Shown: positions 41,501-53,562, counted from the stretch's first letter. The stretch is 64,000 nucleotides of DNA from Eunapius fragilis (GCA_963681505.1 OY811981.1:7245916-7309915); one strand, 5' to 3'. A program made the numbers and translations. Notes: generated by a model from the letters alone, not told the origin.

Positions 41501-44500
41501 CATGACGACCTCAGAAAGAATAAATTCAACCCCAGATGGGATGAGAGCTTCCTCACAGTTTCAATAGAAAATACGTCACCTCAATAAAATATCAAGTATA
41601 TTGAGCAGAAAATAAACCATTACAAAGCCACTGAGTGCTACAAGTACATTGAAAAAATATCAGTTGTTTAGAAGAGTAGTGTGCAAACTATGAAACTATG
41701 AAACTATGAAACTATGAAACTATGAAACTATGAAATGTCAAAGAAATATCATGAAGTCAAGTCTGAAGTAAATTTACCAAGTTGAAGCGGCTCTGGAAGC
41801 CACCAGTGATGTATATGTATACTTGCTTCCGATGTTAAGCCAGAGTTCAAAAGTGACTGTTACTTACTTATACATGTACTGGGTTCCAAATGAGACCAGC
41901 TGAAGATGATGAAGAAAATGAAATCAAATCAACTACTAGTTGATTATATGTTAGGTGATCTTGAGCTTTGTGACCACTTTGTCTTAGTGTGTTTGCTTTA
42001 TCATGTATATAGAAGTGCTCTCTACTCCTATTTTGTCATGCAAATAATTGTTGTAAACATTGTATAATAAGCAAAATTAGATACCAATAGCCTTTATAGG
42101 GTCAGAAAGTTAAATTGGGAACTTTTAGTGATGATGTATATATACCTCACAGTACTACATCGTTTAAAACGATAACCGTGCCAATTTTTGTTTACCGCTC
42201 CTATTGACTACCGCGTCTCTTTTTTTTGGCTACAAACCATCAATTATTGTTCATAATATGAACTATATCTACACATATGATGTACCATTATACTGCATTT
42301 CTCACGCTCTTTCCAGCTATACTATTTTTGTAACTTAAAAACCTATTTCAAAAATTCTTGTAAAGTACCTAAACACAGTGAAGCTATTTGGGGTGCCCTT
42401 GTAAAGGACGCAAACATCAACATTGGCATTATATGCAATTGAGGACAAGCATGAGAAAGGTTGCATAGACGATTTCTTGTATAATAGATTTCTACTCAAA
42501 GGTCAAAGATGTCGAAAAAGATGGCCATATAGCATCGGCCTATATAGATTAAAGTAATCCCAAATCGGCCATAGAGGCCCTGCCTGCCTGCACCACTGCT
42601 TCTGTTCCCCAGGCCCTGTAGGCCTCAACTGCCAAGGGGACACAACACCAACATAACTCTGCACATCATTTTAGCATCGTTTTCTGAATGGTTTTGTAGT
42701 TCTGCTGCTCTTGCTGCCACCCTTGATGAAGCGCCCAATTAATGGTCAAGAGTGGAAGTGCATTGTAGATTTAGATGTATGGAGTAATTAGTTGTGCATT
42801 TTACGTACGTGTGTATAGCTATTTACAGATAAGTGTTATCATTTAATTTTCTAAACATCAACAATTCATGTTGCCCAGTTTCCATTACTGCTAGTATAGT
42901 CACTCTGGGTTGACTCCAGATAATCTTGAAAGACTTACTGCCACATCATGTTGTAAATGCACAAGTGACTAGTATATTTCTCACAAGACATGCGTTTAAA
43001 TAACTCAGTGCGTACTCTTACAATAATGTCCTGCTCGATCACTATGAACTCCGCCAAATGCAATAGCCGATAATCATAATGATCAGCATTGAAGGAAAAT
43101 TATGTAATGAACAGTCCAAATTCGTCATTATGCTTGATTTGTAACGTTGTTGCGGGTTTCGCATTAATGTTTTTAAATCGATTGAATCACTAGTTGATTA
43201 TGCATTTATGGTTTTCTTTACAATGGTTTTGCACAAATGTGATACACCCTGTGCAATTACAATCTGTGGGGTATATGATCACATTAATGTGCATAAAGTA
43301 TATGGCTGTCATTGTACGCAATACTCCTAAATTATATAATGTTGAACGACACACTGTAGAATAAGGAAAAGTGTTACTACAAATATGCAAGTACACAAAT
43401 CAGCAAGATCAGTGGAGTATCTTCAGAATTTGAAGTCGCTGCTAAGGTTGAAATATCTTGTAACACTGGTGAGTATCTGATATGATATGTTCCAGTACCA
43501 CGTTTATATGATCATATTTGCATAATTAGTTGGACTCTACAATGCTCAAGAAGCTACTCAATTCTGCATGACCATAAAAGACCCTGTAATAAGAAAGAAA
43601 GAGTTATCTGAAAGGTAGGTAGCTGCATGTATAAAACAATGTATGGGTGCACTTAACTAGAACAGTTTTAAAATGATGAATATGTTGATGAAATGCTAAT
43701 TTCTAGAATTTTACAATCCAAATCACCACCATGAATGTGAGCACATAACTATTTCTCATCAATCCTACAGCCATGTGCATTGCGCCCTAATGTACGTGTA
43801 CACAATACTCTTTCAAATTCCTTTTATAAGCATGTCAGCTGTTAATTAAGTAAATTAACTTCGCAGTGGATTATATCAATTATCACTGTTGCCACAAGAT
43901 TAGCTACAATATTGTCACGACCCCCACCCCCTAATGTCCCCCTGTTGCGACGCCGTGGGTTGTCCAGGGGGTAGACTCAATCTATGGCGCCCAAAGTGGT
44001 TCGGGGGAGACTATCTATGGCGCCATTGAGTATAAAATCTATCCCTAGTACTAGTGATCCAGAACAGAATACTATGGCAAATTCATGGTATAAAAGCATG
44101 TGTAGAGTGTAGGGAAAGTCTAAGCCACCGTGGCATAAAGTCAGTGCTTTTTGGCTGGCTACTGCATATGTTTCAAAAGTATATAGGTAAAGCATCAAAT
44201 TACAATGTAGCTAAATGCATCAATAAAGCACAGCAAATCACTTAGTTGCGGTTCAAAAGGCTTCGGTGAAAGTAAACGATTGCCTCTCAAGTAAATAAGG
44301 GATGTTATGCACCTTACATTACGTAGATAGTTTAAAATGTGATTCGTTTCTGCTTTAGTTAAGATCACTTGAAATGTTATGTTAGGAACATGAAAGCACA
44401 GTGTGAATTACTTCTTTAGAAACACAAAGTCGTACGGGGGGATGTGTGCTTGATCGGTGTGAATTGTGACATCGCGAGGAAAATAATCGTGCCGAATAGC

Positions 44501-47500
44501 AATCAGTTGCAATTTTTTGTCAGGTAGAGGTCAACTGTATGCATACCTATCGATTTTAGCATGGAAGATGTCCTACAATCAGCAAGTGATTCCCTCAGTG
44601 GACCATTTTGCTTTGTTCAAACAAGTGAAGGCAAAATAACATCCGTTCAGCATGACCCTGCAGAGACAATAGCAGTTGTGAATTTCAAAAAGGCTATAGC
44701 AGCAGCCTTTCAAGCCAATTTTAAAAAGACAGCGGAAGTGGTGGAGGAAGATACCCAATCACGACATGTGTCCTATTACAGGTAAGATTAGTGTATGCAA
44801 TGGATGAAATATGAACAATTTATTTAACAGGTATGAATCAAAGTCTCATGACCACCTCCTGATGCATCGTACAGTGGGGACAGATGACATCTTGCAGTTT
44901 GCATCCACTCCAACTGATGTCAACCAAGTTACAGTGCAAAAAGCAGAAGATGTTGAGTATTACAAGGGCAGGTTGCACTCTTCAAGTGGGACTACTGTAG
45001 TGCTTGCTAATGGACCTGTTGAGCAACAAATTCTAAATCAGGACTTCTACGAGGAAAGTGATGGGAATAGCAAAGAAGGCTTGAAGAGCAATTACCATAT
45101 GACATATGATAATGAGTTTGGAACAGCTGAATTTGGAGGCAAAGGACAATACTCATTGACATTGCAACAATGCATACAAAACGATAGCAACTCAGATTCA
45201 ATCATAGAAGGTGCATACATGTATAAAGATGACATCATACTGGCTCGACGAATTGGTGAGTCACTAGTCAGTACATATACATTTATATTCTTTTCCATGT
45301 TGTAGAAAGACATGCAGACGATTTTCCGATGGGTAAATCATTCATACATGACAATTTGGCTCTCCTACATCAAAACATTTCAAACAATGATATTCGTAAG
45401 AAAAAAAAGTAGCAAAAGAAATACAACATACAACTACCTACACATGTATGTTTCCATTGCAGGCATGAAAATAAGAAAACAGCTTATTTTAGAAAATAGC
45501 ATCTCTCAGGATGACAAGCAAGCACTTCCCAGCATATTGGAATACTTAAAAGAGGTAGCAATAGGGGAGTTTTTTTTGCATTATCTGTGGGATAATCAAA
45601 TAAAGGGCAAGAATAGTATTGAAATGTGCAGCTAGTTTTTGTGATACTATTTTTAGAGAATATTGCATGCAGTCTAAAAATATTAAAAATATATTGAAAT
45701 AGCCTTCACACAAGTGGTTTTGTGATATAGTATACATGTAGTGCATAAATATTTTTCCATTGCAGCTCTCATCATCCAAAGACAGAGACGATATTGAGAT
45801 GAGAGTTCTTCTTTATTCATTTCTCACTACAGAAGGAAGTCATGCAGCTCAGAAGGTTGTGCCTCTAATTGATTTACATCCATACAGATGTCATTTTCAT
45901 AAATACAAGCATGAAACATAGAATTTTATAAGTAATATAAAACAAATGCAAAACATCACTGTTATAAAAAACCATGATTGAACACTTCTAACTCTAATAA
46001 GAACCTAATATTGGCTTAAGAGTACATGACACAGTAATCATTACAATGGCTGTATATGAGAACATATTTGTAGCTATTGCTAATGTATGATAAATAGCTG
46101 TAAAAAATAATAATAATGATTTGTAGTGATCATGATACTGATAATGATTTAATACACAAAGGTAAGTAGTGGCATATGTAAATGCACTCATATACTGCCC
46201 TGTACTAAAACAGGAAGCATTTGCAAAATGGAGACAAGTTAGCTCTTCATAGTCTTGATCTAAATATTTGTTCAGAGGATGACATGACAATAGTATCCGG
46301 TAAAATTCACAACCACACAAAATCATGAATGAATTACTTCTCTGAAATTTGATGCGGGGATAAATTGAAATCATAATTTGTATATTTAATTCAAAGAATA
46401 GCGCAATGTGAATGGAATCAAAAATGAAAAGAAAAACATGAAAGGATGGCATACCTATGTACATCAATGCTCTGATATAATTGTGCAATCTTTATTTTAT
46501 AAAAGATAATAATGATTATGTCATTTGCAGTAGTATTAAAAAATTTACATCATTAAAAGAAAAGTAAAAACTAATAAAAACATCATGGCAAGTGAAAAAG
46601 TAAAAAACATGTGCATTTCAAATTTCTGATTCAACAAGATTTGTCTTCTAAGCATACCATTTACCTTCTACCCTAAACTACAACAGGTGCTTCTTCATGG
46701 TATTGAGAACACCGGAGAGAGAAAGGAACGAAATACTCTTGCTGCACAAGTTGCTTTCATTCATAATCCTCACCCACATACTTTACAAAAAATTGAACAT
46801 TTGATAACCACAAGCAATGAATCAACTGACTCTCTGTTTCTTTCCTATGGAGCTCTTGCTTCTAAACTCCCAGAAGAGACAAAACTGCAAATGGTTAATT
46901 TTCTGCTCAATTATATCAAACCAATACAGAACAACTCTGACCTCGTACATATTATCCATGCCTTGGGTAACACTGAATCTAATGTAACTAATAAGATTCT
47001 CGTTAATTATCTGACACATCCCGATCCAAACGTACAGCTAGCTGCTGTTTATGCTCTAAGGTACAGCATGGATTCAACATCAATTCAAAGTGAAATAATT
47101 AATATGTTGCACTCAAAACATGGTTCAAAGCAGTTTGTTGAAATGGTGCTTCGTGCTTTAATAGCTGGAGCTGAATGGAATGGCTCCCCAAAAGTTCAGC
47201 CTATTCAGACTGAAATGTTTGAAGCCTTATTGGGTTCTGCAAAAGATGACCAGTCCATATTTAAAATGCTGCTACATTACACAATGTTGATTGGTGAATC
47301 TCTTCCACCACAGTGGACAGTCTTGTTGAGTCATCAGGTGAACAAAAGAGGTACAACCAAATGGAACTCAGCTGATCAGCTATACAACTTGATATTATCA
47401 AAAAGTGATCGTGACTATGATGTTGAGACATATCCGTGCAACAAAGCTTATCTTTGGGGGAAATCATTAGGGATACCAGTTTTAAAGTTGGAAGCTGCAT

Positions 47501-48513
47501 TTGGTTCTTTTGCTGGATTTGGCTGTTCTAAGGAACACCCAACCAACTTTAAGTTATTTGCAAAAGGGATTGTCAAGGGTTATGCTTTCAAGCGCTCCAA
47601 AACAGCCTTAGATGCTTTGGTATTTATTGAAAAGAAGCCAGAAAGCAATAAGATTGAAAGCAGAGTATATTTTAACATAGTGGGCAAAGTTTTAGCAGAC
47701 AAACACAGTGACATACCAACCTGCAAAACGTGGAATTTCCCATTATATAGCAGCCCTGACTACACCCTTATTAAATTTTCTGTACCAATTTTTATCTATG
47801 TTGGATTTCTTACCTTCACACTTGAGTTGAAGACACGACTTGGAGTTGATGCTAACCTAGGTGCATGTATAACAGATTGTGTTTCAGTTCAAGGAAGTTT
47901 GGAACCATATGTAGCTCTGATTGCTTCTGCTCAGGCCACTGCATCGATTTTGGTAGGTTGTATTTCATTGTGTTTTGATTATTTACACACAATGATAATT
48001 GCAGGAATTAGTACGTGGAGGGATTGAGCTAAGTGGACAGATGGAATACAGAGTGTACATTTCATTGATTGGGAACTACCAACTGCGGGATAAATCATCA
48101 GAACTTTGTACCAAAGTTTCACATGGATGGCCCAACAACCACATTAGCATCAACACATTTTATCAATTAAGGACCATTAAGTTATGCACCCAAGGTTTTT
48201 TTAAAAAGGTGGTGAAGGGAATCAAAAAAGGGGCAAAGAAATTGCTCAAGGGCATAACAAAGGGAGTTAAAAAGGTGGTAAAAGGAGTCAAGAAATTGCT
48301 CAAGAATATTAAGTTTGTAAGTTAAATTATACATGTCCTTTATTGAGAGTATAAGATGCTACTAATGCACAATTTCAGCCATGTGGAATTAAATGGGGAA
48401 AAAAACGGATATGGAAAGCTGCATCAAAGACATGGAAGCTACCGAGTGGTGGACCTTATGTCCTGTGGAGTGCTAACTGCAATCGTTTAAAGCTGCAGTG
48501 TCCAGCATTTTAG
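32624..48513 (+). CDS. Large lipid transfer protein (vitellogenin_N/MTP type), copy 1, 970 aa, with cationic tail
   Basis: Exons: 32624-32710, 43360-43468, 43530-43614, 44560-44781, 44831-45255, 45306-45395, 45463-45554, 45766-45855, 46687-47952, 48005-48316, 48379-48513. All junctions are GT-AG and in phase. Exon 1 encodes a signal peptide (MELRSLVVGLLLIHSVVA). Exons 2-7 give the N-terminal beta-barrel-like part (KCYYKYAST, AAKVEISC). Exon 9 gives the helical repeats (IIHALGNTESNVTNKILVNY, PNVQLAAVYALRYS) and the following lipid-cavity strands (LGVDANLGACITDC). Length is close to MTP (about 890 aa) and far below vitellogenin or apoB. Residues from GFFKKVVKG on (48194-48316) form a 41-residue segment with 16 Lys and no acidic residue. 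A 44-residue basic tail with three Cys follows. Family role: secreted or ER binding and transfer of lipids. The tail's role is unknown. Intron 1 is 10.6 kb and full of repeats. Confidence 0.88.
34623..34946. mobile_element. Short Ginger-type element with CCGG flank
   Basis: CCGG (34623-34626) is followed by TGTCGTAG. The right end is TACGACA followed by CGGG (34943-34946), one mismatch from CCGG. The interior has repeated AATGTCCCCCC and GCACTAGTGTACAATGTCCC boxes. A palindromic element is nested at 34650-34773. No ORF is present. Confidence 0.7.
34650..34773. mobile_element. 124-bp palindromic MITE with perfect 57-bp arms and TA duplication
   Basis: The arms begin GTCTCGTACCCAGACC and end with the exact complement; the loop is 10 nt. 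TA lies on both sides (34648-34649 and 34774-34775), and the surrounding GTCCC TA CAATG sequence is restored when it is removed. No mismatch between arms indicates recent origin or ongoing arm homogenisation. Confidence 0.95.
35528..35704. repeat. Three long G homopolymers within 180 bp
   Basis: The runs are about 29 G (35528-35556), 19 G (35623-35641) and 23 G (35682-35704), separated by unrelated sequence. Lengths in the assembly are probably approximate. Confidence 0.95.
36792..37586 (-). CDS. Exons of an unrecognised gene inside LLTP intron 1
   Basis: On the minus strand three exons join in one frame with good donors: 37586-37472 (donor GTACAG; ends NSLPVQQSLE), 37422-37387 (GDQPEKGAGIFE; donor GTGAGT) and 36890-36792 (TTSDEERENRTEYKLARARK, ending QQEM; donor GTATGT). 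The last is acidic then basic, helix-like. A diverged duplicate of it lies at about 37195-37290 (SDEECENTTKYELARAQ). Small upstream blocks at 37848-37807 and about 37752-37731 have splice sites but ambiguous frame. A 60-codon ORF at 36719-36537 could be a final exon, though the phase does not join cleanly. I recognise no family. Confidence 0.35.
37917..38446. repeat. Inverted duplication of a coding-like segment
   Basis: Arms 37917-38135 and 38232-38446 are nearly identical reverse complements, separated by GT-rich sequence. Each arm is open in the same frame outward and encodes a shared peptide with ALRQKITSNSKVTAYYETF and later KASEQVRIVLNN. The only differences seen are near the Lys/Arg-rich end (NNKKRSK versus NNRKRSK). 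It may be the 5' exon of the minus-strand gene fragments nearby. Confidence 0.8.
38447..38720. repeat. Degenerate CA-rich minisatellite
   Basis: Repeats resemble ACACCCTACAAGCCTTTGAC with variable spacing. The complementary version (GTCAAAGGCTTGTAGGGTGT) lies between the arms of the inverted duplication at 38136-38231. The ORFs across it are Thr/His/Pro-rich artefacts. Confidence 0.75.
38721..39839. other. No gene seen
   Basis: Low coding potential throughout, with a 16-bp C tract at 39340-39355. Nothing else supportable. Confidence 0.5.
39840..40106. mobile_element. Ginger-type element fragment, second copy of the 21180 type
   Basis: It has the same order of boxes as 21180-21475: GTATTTAAAGTGTAGGACA, then the hairpin GGCACCAGTGTCCCCC, then GCCTAGGCATAAATGTCC modules. 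It ends CCTACGACA followed by CCGG at about 40100-40106. It is less G-rich than the other copy. Confidence 0.7.
40107..43095. other. Rest of the insert in LLTP intron 1; no convincing gene
   Basis: A 112-codon frame (40807-41145) starts at GTG and has no recognised domain. Protein-like scraps (HPGCPLWQTVVCKPIQEYF near 41390) are broken by stops. A short nonamer array is at 41684-41736. Copy 2 lacks this whole stretch. Confidence 0.45.
41684..41736. repeat. 9-bp tandem repeat
   Basis: About six copies of AAACTATGA occur in tandem and are nearly perfect. Confidence 0.95.
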
Positions 48514-50010
48514 TGATGCTTAATATTGACCACAACTGTGTACAGTGTATGATGTAGCGCTGCAGTTTGTAGTAAGTAGTTTAGAATGTGACAGTGTTAA
48601 TGTATGTAGCTGTATTATTTCATTTTGAAGTGTGAAATGTTGTCAATATACATAAAAAGTGTAGTCTCATTCCTAAAAATTTTCTTCCCATTTTGATCTA
48701 TGCATGGTTGCTTCTTTGATGCTCATGATAGACAATGAGTTACTCTATGCAACTGATCTTGACCAATCAAGCTTTATATTAAAAATGAAATGTAGATTTC
48801 CCAACACATCTTACATCGATTCCTGGCTGTCAATTTTCAATGCAGCATTTTGTATGCGGATGCACACGTAGTATAGAGAGACATTGTTGTGAATTTTGAC
48901 CCTACCATCAGAAGTGAGAGCTTGCAAGACATCAAAATATGAATATATTCTGATTGCATTATGAGGAGACTGGATGATGGGATCAATGCTTCCTCATTCC
49001 TGTGTGGGATGTGGAAGTTTGCCAATTGTGTATGTTGCTCTCTGTGCCCCAGACCACTTGCAGCTTCAACATGAGGACCAATTTCATGGGTCGGCCACCT
49101 CTCTATGGCAACTGGAGTCAAGGCTAAGGTTGGAGCATGGTGATCATTTCAACTATAGCTATGGTACAAAACATTCAAGTCATAATTTTCCAGCTATCTT
49201 GGTATCTTCACTGTGCTCATCCCATAGCCTTTTAGCACCCTGACCATGACACCCTCACATTGCGATAACTTAGATTCCAATATCATAATAATTGAATAGT
49301 CCTTTCATGTTAGACTATAGCTAAGCAGTTCACTAGGGATCCTTCAGGTGGCTGAACCTCTGTGCCCATCCTTTAGCCGGGCAGCAATTGGACTGCACCC
49401 ACAAGTGTTATGTTCTGCAGGGTGATTGTCATGGTCCTAGGAAGCATTTCGTGTAACACATTCTCATTGTTGGGTACCCGCACATGAGGAACAAAATGGT
49501 GCTGTTACTTCCTTACTTAATCAATTGACATATTATTCTTTGGGTGTTTCATAGGAGCCATCACTCAACTCTTGAAGTAGTGCACTTCCTTCATCCCAAA
49601 ACAAATATATGCAGTCCAATAGAATTGTTGAAATAGCTGGTTCCAGTGTTGTGATTATTCGATTATGCAGACATTGAATGTGAAGTGCGGTTCCAAACGA
49701 ATGCTACTGCCACTATGTGATACAGTCGACTCCAATACAATAATAAAAAGCCACCTTTTTGAACATGCACTACACATTATGTAAACGCAAACCACCAACT
49801 ATAGCTAAGACACAAAGAGGTCATGTCACAATAGAGAGGTGTAGGCATATTAGTAGGTAATGGGAAGAATTGAGGCAGTATTACTGAGATGTAATTGCAA
49901 TATAATTATACTTGTTTAATAAAAGGAATCCCTTCAAGTGTTGTCCCATTACTTCTAAGTTTCATTTAAAGTACATAATGCACAATAATAGTTAGATATG
50001 CAGAATAGTT
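48514..50010. other. 3' flank of LLTP copy 1
   Basis: It aligns with 60047-61540 with scattered substitutions. A 94-codon minus ORF (48837-49121) is matched in the other copy, but that is expected from the duplication and it has no recognisable domain. No clear polyadenylation signal close to the stop was pinpointed. Confidence 0.6.
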
Positions 50011-50069
50011 AAACAGAGTAGTGGAGGGGCCATGTAACACCATCTACCTCCAGAGTAGTTATGAGATAA

Positions 50070-50215
50070 GAGGAGGGGTAGGAGTAGTAGTAGGTAAGGG
50101 GAGGAGTAGGGGTAGTAGTAGGTAAGGGGAGGAGTAGGGTAGTAGTATGTAAGGGGAGGAGTAGGGGTAGTAGTAGGAAAGGGGAGGAGTACGGGTAGTA
50201 GTGGTAGTTATAGGT
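50070..50215. repeat. G-rich minisatellite, short allele
   Basis: About four or five copies of a 28-31 bp unit, GTAAGGGGAGGAGTAGGGGT plus AGTAGTAG, are present. The same array after LLTP copy 2 is about eight times longer. Confidence 0.92.
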
Positions 50216-50264
50216 AAGACACAAACAGGTTATGTCACAAAGTAGAACAGGATATATTGGTGTG

Positions 50265-52215
50265 TACTGCTGTGATCATGTAGGGAAAAAATGTACTATT
50301 TTTGAAAATGTCACATGCTCTAAATTTTCTGTCCTGACCTGATACAAGCTTTAAAGCACATAACTTCAACCAACTAGAGAGTACACCTGAATCCAGCAGG
50401 TACAATTGTAGAGCAGTACAATTTTGTTAATCAGCTTGATGCCAAACTTTAAAGTATTGAGTTTTCGATGGACAACTTTGGAGCATATTGCTGCATCGAG
50501 TGACAAAGATAATTAAGAAGGTTTGTACATGAAGTATGAATGAAACAATTTAAACTTTTTGTATATGTAGTGGAGTAGTTGCAATTATTTTGTTATTTCT
50601 TTAGCTGAGAATGTAATCTCCTGAGACTTTAGAACAGCTGCATATTTATGTGCCACATCGTGACAGACACACTTGGGATTGGCAGCTTTTATATGTCCAG
50701 GAGGAAGTTTGCTCAATCGATTCATGTAGACATGTATTTAATTTCTTTCTCAAAGGCTTTAATATAATCTTCTGCCCATATTTTTTTACTGCACAGTAAG
50801 AAAACATTCCTTCATGGTGATATTTTTCTTGCATCTTCACACAGCTCCTTGGTCTGCTGGCAATTAATTTCCCCTTTGCTACTGTTTCCTTCAAAACCAC
50901 TGTACCTTTAACTGAGCAATCATCTCTAACAAGTCACTATTTCTACCAGTAGTAATGATAGAAATAACGATAATAATATAATATGATACTCCACCACCTT
51001 TTTATTGTCCACCAGACTACTCCCCCCCCCCCCCCCCCTTAATAATGAATGGTATACTCCATCAGACTACCCACCTCATACTCCACCAGACAACCCTCTC
51101 CTTTAATGGTATACTCTACCAGGCTCCCCTTAATGGTATGCCGTACACATCCTTTAATGATGTACACCACCAGACTACCCCTCCTTTAATTAATATAGTC
51201 ACCCCAGCCAAATTGTGTGATCTTCATCCCAATAATAACATTTCAGGTGATTCTTATATGGAATCACTCAATTTATAAGATGGGCTTACATGTATGTTTT
51301 CATTTACCACAGTACCAATTTCTTTATTTACGATGCACACATAGAGAAGCATGCATCAGGCAGCACATGATATGAGGAGCTCTTGATTTCAAGAATTGAT
51401 GGTATGTGACAAGAACTACATGTAAGGATATCAAACAATAGGTGATTGATGTAGTAAGGAGATGGAGTAGAAAATTGTGTAAATTGGAAGTGGGAGAGAG
51501 TTGATTACTCTATGCATTTGTACTATGCATGGATACGCTCATAATCTATATGGCTGTACACAGTGGAAATGAATGGCTGCCCTCACTATGATAATAGCCA
51601 TTCAGTCCATGAATCACCTCTAACTGCTACAATCCACCTGAGTGATTACAGCATAGATTTTTTTTATCTCAGTGGAGTCTAATTCCTATGGTTCCCTTAC
51701 TATACACAGGTCAGATCAAGTGTGCATATGAACCTCACCTTTCTAAGACCGTCAATATAAGGTATTCAAAGTGTAGCATCCATGACAATGCATGCAGCCG
51801 ATAGTTGTCCACAGACCAAGAAGGAAACCATATTTTTCTTAGTGATGCCCACTCAATGATGGTAGACTAAATAATATCCTGTTTTCCAACATTTATCTTC
51901 CACTCTAAATGTTGCTGATTTATACACTAGATTTGTCACAGACATGTAAATAACCTGGTCATTTTTATTACACATTTTATTTCATTCTATCCTCTTATCT
52001 CCATATTTGCACATACTTACTCAACAATTTTCATGCAAAGACATGATAGAGCATATGTACAATGTACGAAATGTGAGACAATCAGCTCTCAATGAATATT
52101 TGTGGAGCATTACATGTTATAAATATAGTGTGTATCAATATTAATTACTTATTTGCAAATATACGTGTTGTACATGTATAAATTCATCAGAGTATAGTAA
52201 ATCTAATACCCATTT
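50265..52215 (+). pseudogene. Copy of the SRCR gene 3' end (unit 1)
   Basis: It matches 13475-14920 and then 16035-16690 of the SRCR region, missing the intervening 1.1 kb. Only the last bases of the transmembrane exon remain (about 50265-50300). It includes a short version of the CCACCAGACTAC minisatellite with a 17-bp C tract (51022-51038) and the second half of the relic SRCR exon (about 51525-51660). No open reading frame is retained. Confidence 0.85.
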
Positions 52216-52378
52216 ACATGTGATCCTCCTCCCCCTGAGTGTGGTGTGAGCCCTGAGTGTGGTGCGTACTCTGAGTGTGGTGCAGTAACTGAGAAACCTA
52301 AAGAAGAACATTGAGTGCAAGAGAGGCTTAGGGCCACCTGAAGGCCACGTGCCTGTCTTCCCCCAGTTCAAGCATGGC
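52216..52378. repeat. Junction between units, with a short CTGAGTGTGGTG repeat
   Basis: Three tandem near-copies of CTGAGTGTGGTGYG lie at about 52236-52285. One frame gives PECG-type repeats. This is the seam between the SRCR-tail copy and the promoter block of LLTP copy 2. Confidence 0.6.
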
Positions 52379-52599
52379 CAGTTTAAAAACTTAAGCGATT
52401 ATGTATTTATAAGGTTAACTAAGAGGCCCGTTTGATTTTTTTTTTAATCCCTATAATCTACCCAGGGTTGCCCGCCTCGTGGGTTCCGCCGGCCTATAAA
52501 TCAATGCCTATAAGCTATAGTATAACACATTTGAGCCGGCAAAATTATCTTCCTGGCATGCAATAATGAGGGACTGAAATCATTGGATAATGGCACCAA

Positions 52600-52718
52600 C
52601 ACAGTAAAAACGAATGGGTGAATTTCACTCAAAATGGTTCAAAATAGCACTCGATTTCTCAAATCGAGTGCTATTTTGAACTGTTTTGAGTGAAATTCAC
52701 CCATCTATTTTTACAGTG
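52600..52718. mobile_element. 119-bp hairpin MITE, private to unit 2
   Basis: It starts CACAGTAAAAA and ends TTTTTACAGTG; the interior is a long hairpin around AAATCGAGTGCTATTTTGAA. Unit 1 has the uninterrupted GGCACCAAGGGTATAAAT (about 31674-31691). AA on both sides is a two-base target duplication. Confidence 0.93.
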
Positions 52719-53562
52719 AAGGGTATAAATATGCAGTATAATTGGCCCCTTCTCTTCATGAATGTTGGAATGTTTCAAACATACGGCTGTTTAGTTGGCC
52801 AACTCACGGTCATTCAGCAAATGCGCCTGTATTACGGTCTTAAATTGCTGCTTGTTGCATACATTTTATCTCAACTCGCAGTTGCCAGTTAGATACGAAA
52901 TAAACAGGCGCACTGGATTTAAATTAGTTTTACACATACATCTGGGGACCAGGCTGGTTGTTCAGCACTTGGTCAACTTTGCTTCGCTCCTTTTCATTCA
53001 TTTTATATCAATTACACAATTAACTACTGACCGGAGATTGCATGCAGCGCCGTAATATGTGCACGGAAACCTAAAAAGGAAGAAAATCCCAAAACAGGTG
53101 GTTTTGGCAAATACTTGGATCACCTGAATGGTCTTAAAACTAGTTCAGTACAAATCCTAGGGCGAGACGAGAAAACGGAAGGGGAGATTTCGAGATGGCA
53201 TAGATTAGAGGGGAAAGGGGAGGGATTAGTCGTGAGTAGAACAGTTGTACAACATATTTTATCACGCACAAAAAAAAAATCCTACATGGTCTCGCATGGT
53301 CTATTCCCTTCGATTGCACACGGACAAAAAAAAATCCTACATGGTCTCGCATGGTCTATTCCCTTCGATTGCACACGCACTGATAATCAATAGCTGTGGT
53401 AACTTTATTGACAATTCTGCCAGTCCTTTTTCCCCGTACATTTATATGCGTATATCCAGCCTGTTACTGCCATACGAAAAACAAAATCCTCGTCTCCTAA
53501 AGCATAAAATAATATATGGTGCTTAGATCATATCTCTTGATGAATGGGCGTGAATATGCATG

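Noticed and set aside
41248..41660. Scraps resembling a Cys-containing protein (HPGCPLWQTVVC, FECSKCAN)
   Set aside because: Broken by stops and frame changes with no clear splice sites; at best an unplaceable relic.
43201..43270. MVFFTMVLHKCDTPCAITICG as the signal exon of LLTP copy 1
   Set aside because: Not conserved in copy 2, whereas the MELR exon behind a TATA box is conserved in both units and joins in phase.
48837..49121. Minus-strand 94-codon ORF repeated at 60366-60650
   Set aside because: Its conservation is fully explained by the segmental duplication; no domain or start context supports it.
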